64,000 nt of DNA from JANQRA01 sp035249605. Lineage in GTDB: Bacteria; Actinomycetota; Acidimicrobiia; Spongiisociales; ZC4RG35. The notes under the pieces were generated by a model that worked only from the letters and a program-made list of their open reading frames with translations, had not been told where the DNA came from and ran no database searches. How positions within the stretch are numbered: position 1 is the stretch's first letter; each line of letters starts with the position of its first letter. This document shows, piece by piece, positions 27,213 to 35,559 of this stretch. A program made the translations under genes and the position numbers. The DNA is taken from assembly GCA_035249605.1 (NCBI GenBank), contig DATFGI010000026.1:51311-115310 (forward strand). The letters run 5' to 3'.

Positions 27213-27218
27213 TAGGGT
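27213..27218 (+). promoter_or_regulatory. Candidate -10 box for the amidase gene
   Basis: TAGGGT ends 6 nt before a GTG at 27225, which supports that GTG over the in-frame TTG at 27219. An A/T-rich AAATATA lies just upstream. Confidence 0.45.
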
Positions 27219-27224
27219 TTGGGG

Positions 27225-28235
27225 GTGGATCCGCTGACCCGCCGCCAGTTCATCGGCGCCGCGGCCGGGCTATTTGTGGCGGGGGTGCTCCCTGCCTCGC
27301 CCGCCCGCGGCCTCTCGATCAACCCGCGGGAGACCTGGGGAGCCGACCTGCCACCGGTCGGCCCTCTGTCCGGGGAGGACGTGAAGTTCCTCATCGTCCA
27401 TCACTCCGCCTCCCACAACGGGCACAGCCCGTCCGATGTGCCCGGCATCCTCCGTGGCTGGTTCGACTTCCACACCAACGGGAGGGGCTGGAATGACATC
27501 GCCTACAACTTCATCATCGACTCCGGCGGTGGCGTGTGGGAGGGACGCCAGGGCAGTCTCGACGGTGCGGTTGCCGGGGACGCCACCGGCGGCAACCAGG
27601 GCTTCACCCAGCTGGTGTGTCTGATCGGGGACACCAACACCGTCCCGCCGACGGCCGCAGCGCAGGGCTCGCTGGTTCAGGTGTTGGCCTGGCTGGCCGA
27701 CCGGCACGGCGTGTCGACCGCCCCGGGTGCGGAGGTGACCTTCACCTCGCGTGGGTCCAACCGCTGGCCGGCGGGCACCGAAGTCACCACGCCGACCATC
27801 TCGGGACACCGCGACATGAGCAAGACGACCTGCCCCGGCGACAGTCTCTATGCATACGTCACCGGATCTCTCCATGCCGACGTCGAGACGTCCCGGGGAG
27901 GGGGCTCGTCACCCGCCACCTCGGCCGCGCCAACCATTTCGACTCCGTCGACGACCACCACATCCACAACCACCACCTCGTCCACGACCACACTGCCGCC
28001 CACCACCACCACCTTGCCCCCGACTACGACCCTCGCCCCGACCACCACCATCCCGGCGAGGATGACGGTTCCCCCGACCACCGTGCCACACCCGACCACG
28101 ACCATCCCGCTCGCCGTCGCGGCCGAGGCGATCGGTCCGCCCTTGCCGGCGGGTGTCCTGGCGACAGCGGGAGCCATGATCCTCGGCGGCGTCGGCTTGC
28201 TCGCATGGCGTCACCGACGCATGAATGGTCCCTGA
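27225..28235 (+). CDS. Tat-exported N-acetylmuramoyl-L-alanine amidase (PGRP type)
   Basis: About 336 residues. Twin-arginine signal (TRRQFIGAAAG) with a hydrophobic core and ASPARG cleavage region, then an Amidase_2/peptidoglycan-recognition domain (about 35-215) with zinc ligands in IVHHSASH and SGHRDMSKTTCPGD. A Thr/Pro-rich linker of about 65 residues and a C-terminal membrane helix plus RHRRM tail anchor it at the cell surface. It would cleave the amide bond between muramic acid and the stem peptide. GTG 27225 chosen on promoter spacing. Confidence 0.88.
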   Translation: MDPLTRRQFIGAAAGLFVAGVLPASPARGLSINPRETWGADLPPVGPLSGEDVKFLIVHHSASHNGHSPSDVPGILRGWFDFHTNGRGWNDIAYNFIIDSGGGVWEGRQGSLDGAVAGDATGGNQGFTQLVCLIGDTNTVPPTAAAQGSLVQVLAWLADRHGVSTAPGAEVTFTSRGSNRWPAGTEVTTPTISGHRDMSKTTCPGDSLYAYVTGSLHADVETSRGGGSSPATSAAPTISTPSTTTTSTTTTSSTTTLPPTTTTLPPTTTLAPTTTIPARMTVPPTTVPHPTTTIPLAVAAEAIGPPLPAGVLATAGAMILGGVGLLAWRHRRMNGP

Positions 28236-28293
28236 CGGCCGAGCACCGGCATAATGCCGACGTGAAGCTGGCCAGGCCCGAGGAGGTAACGAC

Positions 28294-28794
28294 GTGATCG
28301 ATGTGGTGATGCTGATCTTGCGGGTGTGGGTCGGTGTGGTGATGCTGGCGCACGGTGTCAACCATGCCCGCAATCTCGAGGGCACGGAGCGGTGGTTCGC
28401 CAAGGTCGGGTTCCGCTCGCCCCGTCTCAACGCCCTGATGTCGGCGGGCAACGAGCTGGCCATCGGCGCGGGGCTGATCGTCGGCTTGCTCACCCCGGTG
28501 GCCGCCGCTGGGCTCGCCGCCACGATGTTCGTCGCCTTCTGGGCGATCCACCGGTTCGCCGGCTTCTTCGTGTTTCGTCGACCCGACGAGGGTTACGAAT
28601 ACGTCACCACGATGGCGGTGGTGGCGCTGGCGATCACCATCATCGGGCCCGGCGAGTACTCCCTCGACGCCGCCATCGGCTGGCTGGATGGCTGGGACGG
28701 CTGGGTCGGAGCCGGCATATGGGCCCTCGGCATCGTCGCCGGCGCCGGCCTGCTCGCCGCTTTCTGGCGGAAACCTGCAAACGTGAGTAGTTGA
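28294..28794 (+). CDS. DoxX-family membrane protein
   Basis: 166 residues with four hydrophobic helices (VMLILRVWVGVVMLAHG, then helices near 55-85, 105-120 and 140-158) and the DoxX pattern around NHARNLEGTERWFAKVGF. Family members are linked to redox or thiosulfate metabolism, but this one lacks a diagnostic partner. AGGAGGT precedes the GTG start by 7 nt. The stop codon lies inside a hairpin. Confidence 0.85.
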   Translation: MIDVVMLILRVWVGVVMLAHGVNHARNLEGTERWFAKVGFRSPRLNALMSAGNELAIGAGLIVGLLTPVAAAGLAATMFVAFWAIHRFAGFFVFRRPDEGYEYVTTMAVVALAITIIGPGEYSLDAAIGWLDGWDGWVGAGIWALGIVAGAGLLAAFWRKPANVSS

Positions 28795-28817
28795 GGTCGC
28801 ACACCTCAACTACTCAC
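28783..28817 (+). terminator. Stem-loop overlapping the doxX stop codon
   Basis: Perfect 15-bp arms (28783-28797 and 28803-28817, left arm GTGAGTAGTTGAGGT) with a 5-nt loop. The left arm contains the doxX TGA. No U tract follows. Likely a transcription end or 3' stabiliser. Confidence 0.65.
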
Positions 28818-28851
28818 ACGCACTTCGTGCCCACCCGTCGATAGGACTGAT

Positions 28852-29571
28852 TTGAAGTTGCCCCCATTGCCCGAGCCTTTCGTTGCCACTCGCAGCGCCC
28901 TCCACCAGATCGCCTTCTTCGCGTTGGGCCCCGCCCGTTACCAAGCCACAGGCCGAATGGGTCTGCGCGCCGCACCTGGGGGGTTTGGCACACCGGAGTT
29001 CGAAGGCAAGGTGGCTCGGGTCGAGGTCGACACAGTGGTGGTCGAGGAGGAGGGTCAGGTCGCCACGCAGACGATCAGCACGGTCAGGGAGGCAACCCGC
29101 TTCCTCGGAATCGAGTACCGGGTCGTCTGGTTCGAGAACTTCGGCGACCAGCTGGCGCCGATGGACCCGGACCAGACGCTGGAGGTGGACGGTGAGTCTG
29201 CCCGTTTGCTCGGGGACTGGTTCGGCTTCGGTTCCGGGGTGCTCGAGGCACTGAGATCGATGTCCGACCCGGAGGAGGAGGTCAGTGAAGTCCAGCTATG
29301 GCCGGAGCACTTCGACATTGCCATCGAATTGGGCTCCGAGGAACTGGGACGAAGGGCCAGCTATGGGGCCTCACCCGGTGACGGGCCCCATCCCGAGCCA
29401 TACGTCTATGTCTCCGCCTGGGGGGAGATCGATCGCTCCAATCCCTACTGGAACGACCCGAACTTCAACGGGTCGAGCATCTCCTACTCCGCTCTTGCCG
29501 CCGCCGCGGATCCCACCGAGACCGCCCTCGAATTTCTGTTACGAGGGCGAGCCGTTCTCCGCGGAGAGTGA
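28852..29571 (+). CDS. Hypothetical protein
   Basis: 239 residues starting at a TTG. It is soluble and acidic, with no signal peptide or membrane helix. Beta-rich stretches (KVARVEVDTVVVEEEG, PEPYVYVSAWGEI) and aromatic residues near the end (NPYWNDPNFNGSSISYS) are visible. I do not recognise a family. Codon use resembles the neighbours and the frame is undisturbed, so it is probably a real gene. Its last 33 nt overlap the 3' end of the phosphatase gene on the other strand. Confidence 0.7.
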   Translation: MKLPPLPEPFVATRSALHQIAFFALGPARYQATGRMGLRAAPGGFGTPEFEGKVARVEVDTVVVEEEGQVATQTISTVREATRFLGIEYRVVWFENFGDQLAPMDPDQTLEVDGESARLLGDWFGFGSGVLEALRSMSDPEEEVSEVQLWPEHFDIAIELGSEELGRRASYGASPGDGPHPEPYVYVSAWGEIDRSNPYWNDPNFNGSSISYSALAAAADPTETALEFLLRGRAVLRGE

Positions 29572-30027
29572 CGCCAGGGAGTCGGCCAGACCCTCCGCGG
29601 CCGCCATCACCTGGCTGATCGCCCGGTCGTAGTCCTCGTCCGTCCCCCCATAGGGGTCGGGGACCTCGTCGGAGTCGGTTCCGGGGTCGAAGGTGCGGAA
29701 GAGACGGATCTTGGCTCGATCCTCGAGTCGTGGGGCGATCTCGGTCACCTCGCGCAGGTTGGCCCGATCCATCACCACGATCATGTCGAAGCGGTCGAAG
29801 TCGGTCTTGTTGATCCGTCGTGCCCGTCCGTCGATGGCGAGCCCGAACCGCCGCCCTGCGGCCACCGATTCATCATGAGGCGGGCTGCCCACGTACCAGG
29901 CGCCGGTGCCCGCCGAGTCGACCTCCACGGAGAGCCCACGTCTGGCGGCGGCCTCCCGGATCGCCGCCTCCGCGGCGGGTGAGCGACAGATGTTGCCGGC
30001 GCAGACGGCGAGGATCCTGGTAGTCAC
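29539..30027 (-). CDS. Low-molecular-weight protein tyrosine phosphatase
   Basis: 162 residues. The catalytic P-loop CAGNICRS (Cys9 to Arg15) and the acid loop DPYGG define the LMW-PTP/arsenate-reductase fold. It dephosphorylates protein phosphotyrosine, often from a capsule-linked kinase; no such kinase is nearby. GTG start overlaps the stop of the methyltransferase gene (GTGA), so it is translated with it. Confidence 0.92.
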   Translation of the reverse strand: MTTRILAVCAGNICRSPAAEAAIREAAARRGLSVEVDSAGTGAWYVGSPPHDESVAAGRRFGLAIDGRARRINKTDFDRFDMIVVMDRANLREVTEIAPRLEDRAKIRLFRTFDPGTDSDEVPDPYGGTDEDYDRAISQVMAAAEGLADSLASLSAENGSPS

Positions 30028-30944
30028 CGCTGTGCCGCCGCGATCCGCTCCGTGGCCAGGTCGATATAGGACTGCTCGGTGTCGAATCCGACGTAACGAC
30101 GCCCGGTCTCGACCGCGGCGACCGCGGTGGTGCCCGAGCCGATGAAGGGGTCGAGGACCAGATCGCCCTTGTAGGTGTAGAGCTCGATGAGACGCCGGGG
30201 CAGCTCGACGGGGAAGGGGGCGGGATGACCCACCCGTCTTGCGCTCTCGGTCTGCATCTCCCAGACGTCGATCGTCGCCCCGAGGAATTCGGTGGTGTCG
30301 ATGGTCGCCTCGTGTGGAAGCCCGGCACGCTCCCGATCGGGACGCCGCATGGCGCGGTCGAACCGACCCTTGGAGGCGACGATGACCCGCTCGGTCACGT
30401 CCCGCAATACCGGGTTCTGTGGCGAGCGGTACGAGCCCCAGGCACAGCTACCAGTCGCTCCACGCGCCTTCTGCCAGATGATCTCGCCTCGAAGCAGCAT
30501 CCCCAGGTCGTCCTGGAGGATCGATATCACGTCGGCGGAGAGCGATCGGTACGGCTTCCTCCCGAGGTTGGCCACGTTCACTGCCATCCGTCCCCCGGGC
30601 TCCAGCTTGTGGAGGCAGGCCGCGAGCACGTCATGGAGCATCTCCAGGTACTCGACGTAGCTGGAAGGGACGTGGCCGGCAGCGAGGTCGGTCTCGTACT
30701 CCTTGCCGGTGAAGTAGGGAGGAGAGGTGACGATCAAGGCGACGGACCTGTCGGCGACCTGGTCCGTGGTCATGGTGCGGGCGTCGGCGTGGAAGAGCTC
30801 ATCGAACAAGACCGGCGGCTCAACCCGCTCGTCGGCGGAGATCACCGGGGCGGCGAAGCGCTCGTAGAAGCTCGTCGCGTCGTGGGACTCCCTCTTGCCC
30901 GAGCCGAACTCGGATGTAGCCGTGGCCAATCGCCTCCGTGCCAT
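30024..30944 (-). CDS. Orphan DNA methyltransferase (beta-class N4-cytosine/N6-adenine type)
   Basis: 306 residues. Catalytic motif IV TSPPY (74-77 SPPY) comes before the AdoMet motif I DPFIGSGTT (265-273), the permuted beta order. SPPY is commonest in N4-cytosine enzymes but also occurs in N6-adenine ones, so the modified base is open. The region between (GATGSCAWGSYRSPQNPV) would carry target recognition. There is no restriction endonuclease gene nearby, so it may be a solitary epigenetic enzyme. ATG 30944 is chosen; a 10-codon extension is possible. Confidence 0.88.
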   Translation of the reverse strand: MARRRLATATSEFGSGKRESHDATSFYERFAAPVISADERVEPPVLFDELFHADARTMTTDQVADRSVALIVTSPPYFTGKEYETDLAAGHVPSSYVEYLEMLHDVLAACLHKLEPGGRMAVNVANLGRKPYRSLSADVISILQDDLGMLLRGEIIWQKARGATGSCAWGSYRSPQNPVLRDVTERVIVASKGRFDRAMRRPDRERAGLPHEATIDTTEFLGATIDVWEMQTESARRVGHPAPFPVELPRRLIELYTYKGDLVLDPFIGSGTTAVAAVETGRRYVGFDTEQSYIDLATERIAAAQR

Positions 30945-30952
30945 GGTCGCTG

Positions 30953-30958
30953 AAGTTA
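30953..30958 (-). promoter_or_regulatory. Candidate -10 box for the methyltransferase-phosphatase operon
   Basis: Minus strand TAACTT ends 8 nt before the ATG at 30944. No -35 is recognised. Confidence 0.35.
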
Positions 30959-31015
30959 CCCGGGGAGCGGGCACGCGCCGCGTAATGCGGGTGGCGACTT
31001 CAATGGCACCGAGAT

Positions 31016-31591
31016 ATGAAGATCGTCATCCCCGCCGACCGTCCCAAGTACGAGATGGCACTTCCCGACGGGGCCACACTGACGCTGAGCCCGGTGCTGA
31101 AGACCGATCGCGAGTTCTTCGAGAAGGGGCTTCATGAGCTGTCTCTGGAGAGTCGCTTCGCACGCTTCGGTCAGGGAGTGGGAAGTCTCACCCACCGGGA
31201 GCTGGACTATCTCAGCGATGTCGACCAGCGGCACCACGTCGCCTGGGGCGCCGCCATCGGCGACGAGGTGGCCGGTGTCGGGCGCTACATCCTGTCTCCG
31301 GACGTCGGCTGTGCCGAGTTCGCCATAACCGTTCTCGACGTCATGCAGCGCCGCGGGGTCGGCCATGCCCTCCTCCAGGCATTGGTGGCGGTGGCCCGCG
31401 CCGACGGTGTGCACGAGCTCTGCTTCCAGACCCAGGCCGGCAACGACGCGGTGATGCGTCTGATCAGCGAAATCGAATTGCTCCCCATGATCGCAGAGGG
31501 CGTCGTTGCCGGGCGAATCCGGGTCTCCGACCTTCCCACCGGACCCGAGGAATCGGGTCTGGTGGCAGTGATGGACGAGGCGCGCGGCTAG
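31016..31591 (+). CDS. GNAT-family N-acetyltransferase
   Basis: 191 residues. Acetyl-CoA motif A is seen in FAITVLDVMQRRGVGHALL. The overall look resembles the acetyltransferase domain of actinobacterial Pat-type protein lysine acetylases (SLESRFARFGQ near residue 45), but there is no cyclic-nucleotide domain. Substrate unknown. It overlaps the end of msrB on the other strand by 4 nt. Confidence 0.85.
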   Translation: MKIVIPADRPKYEMALPDGATLTLSPVLKTDREFFEKGLHELSLESRFARFGQGVGSLTHRELDYLSDVDQRHHVAWGAAIGDEVAGVGRYILSPDVGCAEFAITVLDVMQRRGVGHALLQALVAVARADGVHELCFQTQAGNDAVMRLISEIELLPMIAEGVVAGRIRVSDLPTGPEESGLVAVMDEARG

Positions 31592-31989
31592 GAGGCGGCG
31601 CTCTCCTCCAGGTCGAGCGAGGCCGAGTTGACGCAGTAGCGGAGACCAGTGGGCTGTGGCCCGTCATCGAAGACATGTCCGAGATGACTGCCGCAGTTGG
31701 CGCACTTGATCTCGGTGCGGACCATCCCATAAGAGCGGTCTTGCTCCTCGTCGATCGCGTCACCGGATAGTGGCTGGAAGAAGCTGGGCCAGCCGCTGTG
31801 CGACTCGTACTTGGTGTCGGAGGAGAACAGCTTTTCCCCGCAGGCCGCGCACCGATAGACGCCCTCGGTCTTCTCGTCGACGTACTTGCCGGTGAAGGCG
31901 CGCTCTGTGGCCCCCTGACGAAGCACCTGATATTGCTCAGGTGTGAGCTTCTCTCGCCACTCCGACTCGGTCTTCGGCATGTCTGACAT
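31588..31989 (-). CDS. msrB: Peptide methionine-(R)-sulfoxide reductase MsrB
   Basis: 133 residues. Two CxxC pairs (CAAC, CANC) bind zinc. The catalytic Cys lies in RYCVNSASL and the substrate pocket in SGWPSFFQP. It repairs oxidised methionine in proteins; the matching MsrA is at 56115-56762. The GGAGGAG ribosome site is encoded by the last codons (GREEE) of the upstream Nudix gene, so the two are cotranscribed. Confidence 0.96.
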   Translation of the reverse strand: MSDMPKTESEWREKLTPEQYQVLRQGATERAFTGKYVDEKTEGVYRCAACGEKLFSSDTKYESHSGWPSFFQPLSGDAIDEEQDRSYGMVRTEIKCANCGSHLGHVFDDGPQPTGLRYCVNSASLDLEESAAS

Positions 31990-31991
31990 CT

Positions 31992-32456
31992 CTACTCCTC
32001 CTCCCTCCCATTCAAGTCAAGGTGGGCCTCTAACCGATCGAGGAACACCACCTGCGCCGGGTTCAGTTTGCCACGGGCGATCTCGGGCGGGAACCACTCG
32101 ACCCGGTCGATCTCGGGGTACTCCTGACCTCGGAGCACGAAGACACCGGGTGAGAAACTCGCCATGTCCGGATCGAACTCGACGGCCCAGGCAACCACCA
32201 CTTTCCCCGACTTGAGCGTGGTGTCCCCGAGCGGTAGCCAGTCGCCGGCGGGAAGCCGCCAACCTGTTTCCTCGGTGAACTCCCGAGCCGCCGCGACCTC
32301 ATCCGGCTCGTCGTCGTCGATCAACCCCTTGACCACCGACCAGGCCCCGGCGTCGCGTCTCTGCCAGAAGGGCCCGCCGGGATGGGCGATCAGCACCTCG
32401 ACCGTCGGTGATTGCCGATAGGGGAGAAGACCCGCGGATCTCACAGGTCGCGACAT
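31992..32456 (-). CDS. Nudix hydrolase
   Basis: 154 residues. The Nudix box is complete, from G of GLIDDDE through REFTEETGW (Gx5Ex7REUxEExGU). The N-terminal sequence (SAGLLPYRQ) and the GPFWQRRDAGAWSVVKG stretch resemble the diadenosine-polyphosphate/NUDIX 2-type group. The ATG at 32456 is divergent from the CHAD gene with only 12 bp between start codons. Confidence 0.92.
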   Translation of the reverse strand: MSRPVRSAGLLPYRQSPTVEVLIAHPGGPFWQRRDAGAWSVVKGLIDDDEPDEVAAAREFTEETGWRLPAGDWLPLGDTTLKSGKVVVAWAVEFDPDMASFSPGVFVLRGQEYPEIDRVEWFPPEIARGKLNPAQVVFLDRLEAHLDLNGREEE

Positions 32457-32462
32457 TACGCT
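32457..32462 (+). promoter_or_regulatory. Candidate -10 box for the CHAD gene
   Basis: TACGCT ends 6 nt before the GTG at 32469. It occupies half of the 12-bp gap between divergent start codons, so the CHAD promoter lies within the first codons of the Nudix gene. Confidence 0.5.
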
Positions 32463-32468
32463 GGCGCC

Positions 32469-33494
32469 GTGACCGTCTTGGCCACCACCTCGCCGCCAGA
32501 TCAAGGCCTGGCGGTCTTCGACATCGATCTTCAGCTCGGTGACTCAGAGCCTCTGGGGATGGGGGTCAAGCGGGTGACCATGGAGCAGCTGGAGCTCGCC
32601 GCCGGGCGCTACTTCGACAAGAGCCTCGGGCTCGGCGGGGCGGTGCACGAGTCACGCAAGTCGATCAAGAGGGTCCGGGCCCTGTTGCGGCTCGTTCGGG
32701 GAGAGCTACCCGACCGCATCTACGACTTCGAGGACGGCTCTCTGCGTGAGACCGCCTCTCTCGTTTCGGACGCTCGCTCGGCCCAGGGCGTCCTCAACGC
32801 GGCGCTCTCCATCCAGTCCCTCTATGGGGAGTTGTTGGCAGACGACACCTTCACCGAGATGATCGAGCGATTGACCCGACGTCGCGACCTGACCGAGCTG
32901 AACATGATCGAGGATCCCGATCTGGTGGGCAGGGTGGTGCGTGGGCTGGAACGGGCCTATCACCGCTACTCCTCATGGCCCACCGATCCGGAGGCGAGGG
33001 AGGTCTACGGGCTCGGGATCCGCGACTCCTTCGAAGCCTTGGCCCCCGGTCTCGATGCCACCTACGGGCGAGGCCGGCACTCGATGGCTACCGCCTATCG
33101 GCGAGGAGGCCCCGGGGACTTCCATCGGTGGCGGAAGCGGGTCAAGGACCTCCGTCATCAGATGGAGTTCCTAGCCCCTCTCTGGCCGGAAGTGGTGGTG
33201 GGGACGGCGATGACCCTCAACCGGCTGGGCAACATCCTCGGCGAGGACAACGACCTCGCCGAACTGATCGATCTGTTGCAGAGCCGTTCCGACCTCTGTC
33301 CCGACCCCAGGGAACGCTCCATGTTTCGGGCCCTGGCCCATCAGCGGCGCTCCGAGTTGCAGACGGCAGGCGAGATCCTGGGACGGCGGATCTATGCCGA
33401 GGAGCCAAAGGCTTTGTCCTCGCGTTTCGCCGAATATTGGGACGCCCGGAGGCTGGCGATCACCGGCTCGCTGGACACCATCGTCGTCTACTGA
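32469..33494 (+). CDS. CHAD-domain protein
   Basis: 341 residues. Conserved-histidine alpha-helical domain with two basic helical repeats, VHESRKSIKRVRALLRLV and FHRWRKRVKDLRHQMEFL. CHAD proteins bind inorganic polyphosphate and often sit on polyphosphate granules. There is no CYTH triphosphatase domain in this protein. With pstB-phoU in the same window this fits a polyphosphate-storing cell, but the link is inference. GTG start picked by promoter spacing; the frame is open 19 codons upstream. Confidence 0.9.
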   Translation: MTVLATTSPPDQGLAVFDIDLQLGDSEPLGMGVKRVTMEQLELAAGRYFDKSLGLGGAVHESRKSIKRVRALLRLVRGELPDRIYDFEDGSLRETASLVSDARSAQGVLNAALSIQSLYGELLADDTFTEMIERLTRRRDLTELNMIEDPDLVGRVVRGLERAYHRYSSWPTDPEAREVYGLGIRDSFEALAPGLDATYGRGRHSMATAYRRGGPGDFHRWRKRVKDLRHQMEFLAPLWPEVVVGTAMTLNRLGNILGEDNDLAELIDLLQSRSDLCPDPRERSMFRALAHQRRSELQTAGEILGRRIYAEEPKALSSRFAEYWDARRLAITGSLDTIVVY

Positions 33495-33515
33495 GGGAAT
33501 CGTCTCGTTCGGTTC

Positions 33516-34271
33516 GTGGTTGTCCCCGTCATGGCAGACGGCCAGCAAGTCCGCATCGAGCCAGGGGGGCGCCGGGTCCGGGTCATGCTCGCTGGGGAGA
33601 TGGTCGCCGACACCGTCGAGCCGTTGATGGTCTGGGAGACTCCCTACTACCCGACCTACTTCTTCCCCGAAGCCGACATCCGCACCGAGTTCCTCGTGGA
33701 GAGTGGGGAGACCAGGAAGACCCGGCTGGGTGAGACCACTCAGTTCTCGGTCAAGGTCAATGATGTCGAGGGCGCCGCCTACGCATACCCAGACATCGGG
33801 CGTGATGAGCTGGCCGGTCACTACGCATTCGTGTGGAGCACCATGGACCATTGGTTCGAGGAGGACCAGGAGGTCTTCGTCCACGCCCGCGATCCATACA
33901 CCCGGGTCGACATACTCCCCTCGGGTCGCCGGGTGCGGGTGGAGATCGACGGAGTGACGGTTGCTGATTCCACCAACACCTCGTTCCTCCTCGAGACCAA
34001 CCTGCCCACCAGGTACTACTTCCCCAAGACCGACGTGCGCATGGACCTGCTTACGCCAACGGACAACGCGACCCATTGTCCCTACAAGGGGACCGCCCGC
34101 TACTGGAGCCTCACCGTCAACGGGGAGACCTACAAGGACGTCCTCTGGGGCTACGACACCCCCCTGCCCGAGTCGCAGAAGATCATGGGGCTGGTCTCCT
34201 TCTACAACGAGAAGGCGAACATCTACGTCGACGAGGTCCTCCAGGAGAGACCGAAGACCAAGTTCTCATAG
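33516..34271 (+). CDS. Tandem DUF427 protein
   Basis: 251 residues made of two DUF427 (beta-tent) repeats. The first is at about 15-110 (GRRVRVMLAGEMVADTVEP, YYPTYFFPEADI) and the second at about 130-235 (GRRVRVEIDGVTVADSTNT, RYYFPKTDVRMDLL, TARYWSLTVNG). Function is unknown. Start is GTG 33516 or ATG 33531; neither has a clear ribosome site. Convergent with the FAD oxidoreductase. Confidence 0.88.
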   Translation: MVVPVMADGQQVRIEPGGRRVRVMLAGEMVADTVEPLMVWETPYYPTYFFPEADIRTEFLVESGETRKTRLGETTQFSVKVNDVEGAAYAYPDIGRDELAGHYAFVWSTMDHWFEEDQEVFVHARDPYTRVDILPSGRRVRVEIDGVTVADSTNTSFLLETNLPTRYYFPKTDVRMDLLTPTDNATHCPYKGTARYWSLTVNGETYKDVLWGYDTPLPESQKIMGLVSFYNEKANIYVDEVLQERPKTKFS

Positions 34272-34308
34272 GTGCCAGCCCCTCGTTTTCCGTCGGGGAA
34301 AGCGGGTC

Positions 34309-35559
34309 CTACAGCTGGCCCGACTCCACCGTTTCCAGGCCGGCCACGTAGTCGGGGTCGTTGTAGCGGCTGAGAAGGAGGGCTTCGGCGTAGGCGGGGA
34401 GGTCGAGACCGAGGACATGGCTGGCGAGGAGATCGGCGGCCCCGGGGGACACCATCACCCCGAACCCGGAGAACCCTGCGAGCAGATATATGCCCTCGAC
34501 ACCGGAGGGGCCGATGAGGGGACGGTTCTCTCCGGTCTTGGTGTAGTAGCCACCGTCGACGACCGACTCGGGGAGACGATCCCGATACGCCTCCAAGCCG
34601 GGGACCATCGTGGTCAGGCCACGCATCACCACCTCGGGATACAGAGGATCCTCGGGCAACGGCCAGGCCGGTTCCATCACCTTGCCGTGGTACTCCCAGA
34701 GGGCGAGGACATACGGCGATTCGGCGCCGCCCTCGGGTCGAAAATGACAGAAGATCGGCATCTCGCCGAGGATGTCGTCCCTCCCCATGGCGGCGAGCTC
34801 CTCCCGCTCCTCGTCGCTCCAGTCGATTTGCTGGGGATCGCTCCAGATGGTCATCGGAGCGTCACGGGGGATGACGCCGAGGTGGTCCTTGAAGGCCACC
34901 TTGAGATGGACCTCGGAGAAGAGGGGAAGATCGAGGCCGGCCAACGCCGCCACCTCGACCGACATCGGACCGGCGGCGAGGACGACCACCGGCGTGTGGA
35001 TCACGCTGCCGTCGGAGAGGCCGACCGAGCCCGGCTCGATCGAAGTCACCGAGGTCGTCACCAGCCGCGTCCCCGTCTCCAAGGCCCGGTCCAGCATCCA
35101 GCGGCCGAGGTCCTGGGCGCGCAGCCAGCCCGCCCGGGGAACCAAGATCCCTCCCACCGCATCGTCGGTGAGGAAGGGGTAGCGAGAGCGGAGCTCGGTG
35201 GCAGCCAGCACAGCGGCGTCTGCACCCATCGGCCTCACCACGTCGGCTTGGCGTGACATCCGCCCCAATGTCTCCTCGTCGGCGGTGACGAACAGATAGC
35301 CATTGCGGTTCAGCCCGAACTCGGTCATCGTCGCCAGCTCTTCGAAGATGTCGATGGAGCGGTTCATCAGCCCCACCATCGCGGGGTTGGGCCACCAGTT
35401 GCGATAGCACTCGGTGGACTTGTCCGAGGTCAATGTGAGTGGGGGTCTGGGGTCGACGATCAGCACCGAGCCCGCCCGGTGACGGACCGTGAGGTGATAA
35501 GCGGCGGAGACCCCGGCGATACCCGCCCCCACGATGACGATGTCCGCGGTGCGGTTCAC
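34309..35559 (-). CDS. FAD-dependent oxidoreductase (DAO family)
   Basis: 416 residues with an N-terminal dinucleotide fold (IVIVGAGIAGVSAAYHL) and a closing FAD motif (GENRPLIGPSGVEGIYLLAGFSGFG written in two parts of the C-terminus). It resembles sarcosine oxidase, glycine oxidase and related enzymes that oxidise secondary amino acids. The substrate is not evident. GTG start overlaps the transketolase stop by 4 nt, an odd metabolic pairing that probably reflects operon packing. Confidence 0.88.
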   Translation of the reverse strand: MNRTADIVIVGAGIAGVSAAYHLTVRHRAGSVLIVDPRPPLTLTSDKSTECYRNWWPNPAMVGLMNRSIDIFEELATMTEFGLNRNGYLFVTADEETLGRMSRQADVVRPMGADAAVLAATELRSRYPFLTDDAVGGILVPRAGWLRAQDLGRWMLDRALETGTRLVTTSVTSIEPGSVGLSDGSVIHTPVVVLAAGPMSVEVAALAGLDLPLFSEVHLKVAFKDHLGVIPRDAPMTIWSDPQQIDWSDEEREELAAMGRDDILGEMPIFCHFRPEGGAESPYVLALWEYHGKVMEPAWPLPEDPLYPEVVMRGLTTMVPGLEAYRDRLPESVVDGGYYTKTGENRPLIGPSGVEGIYLLAGFSGFGVMVSPGAADLLASHVLGLDLPAYAEALLLSRYNDPDYVAGLETVESGQL

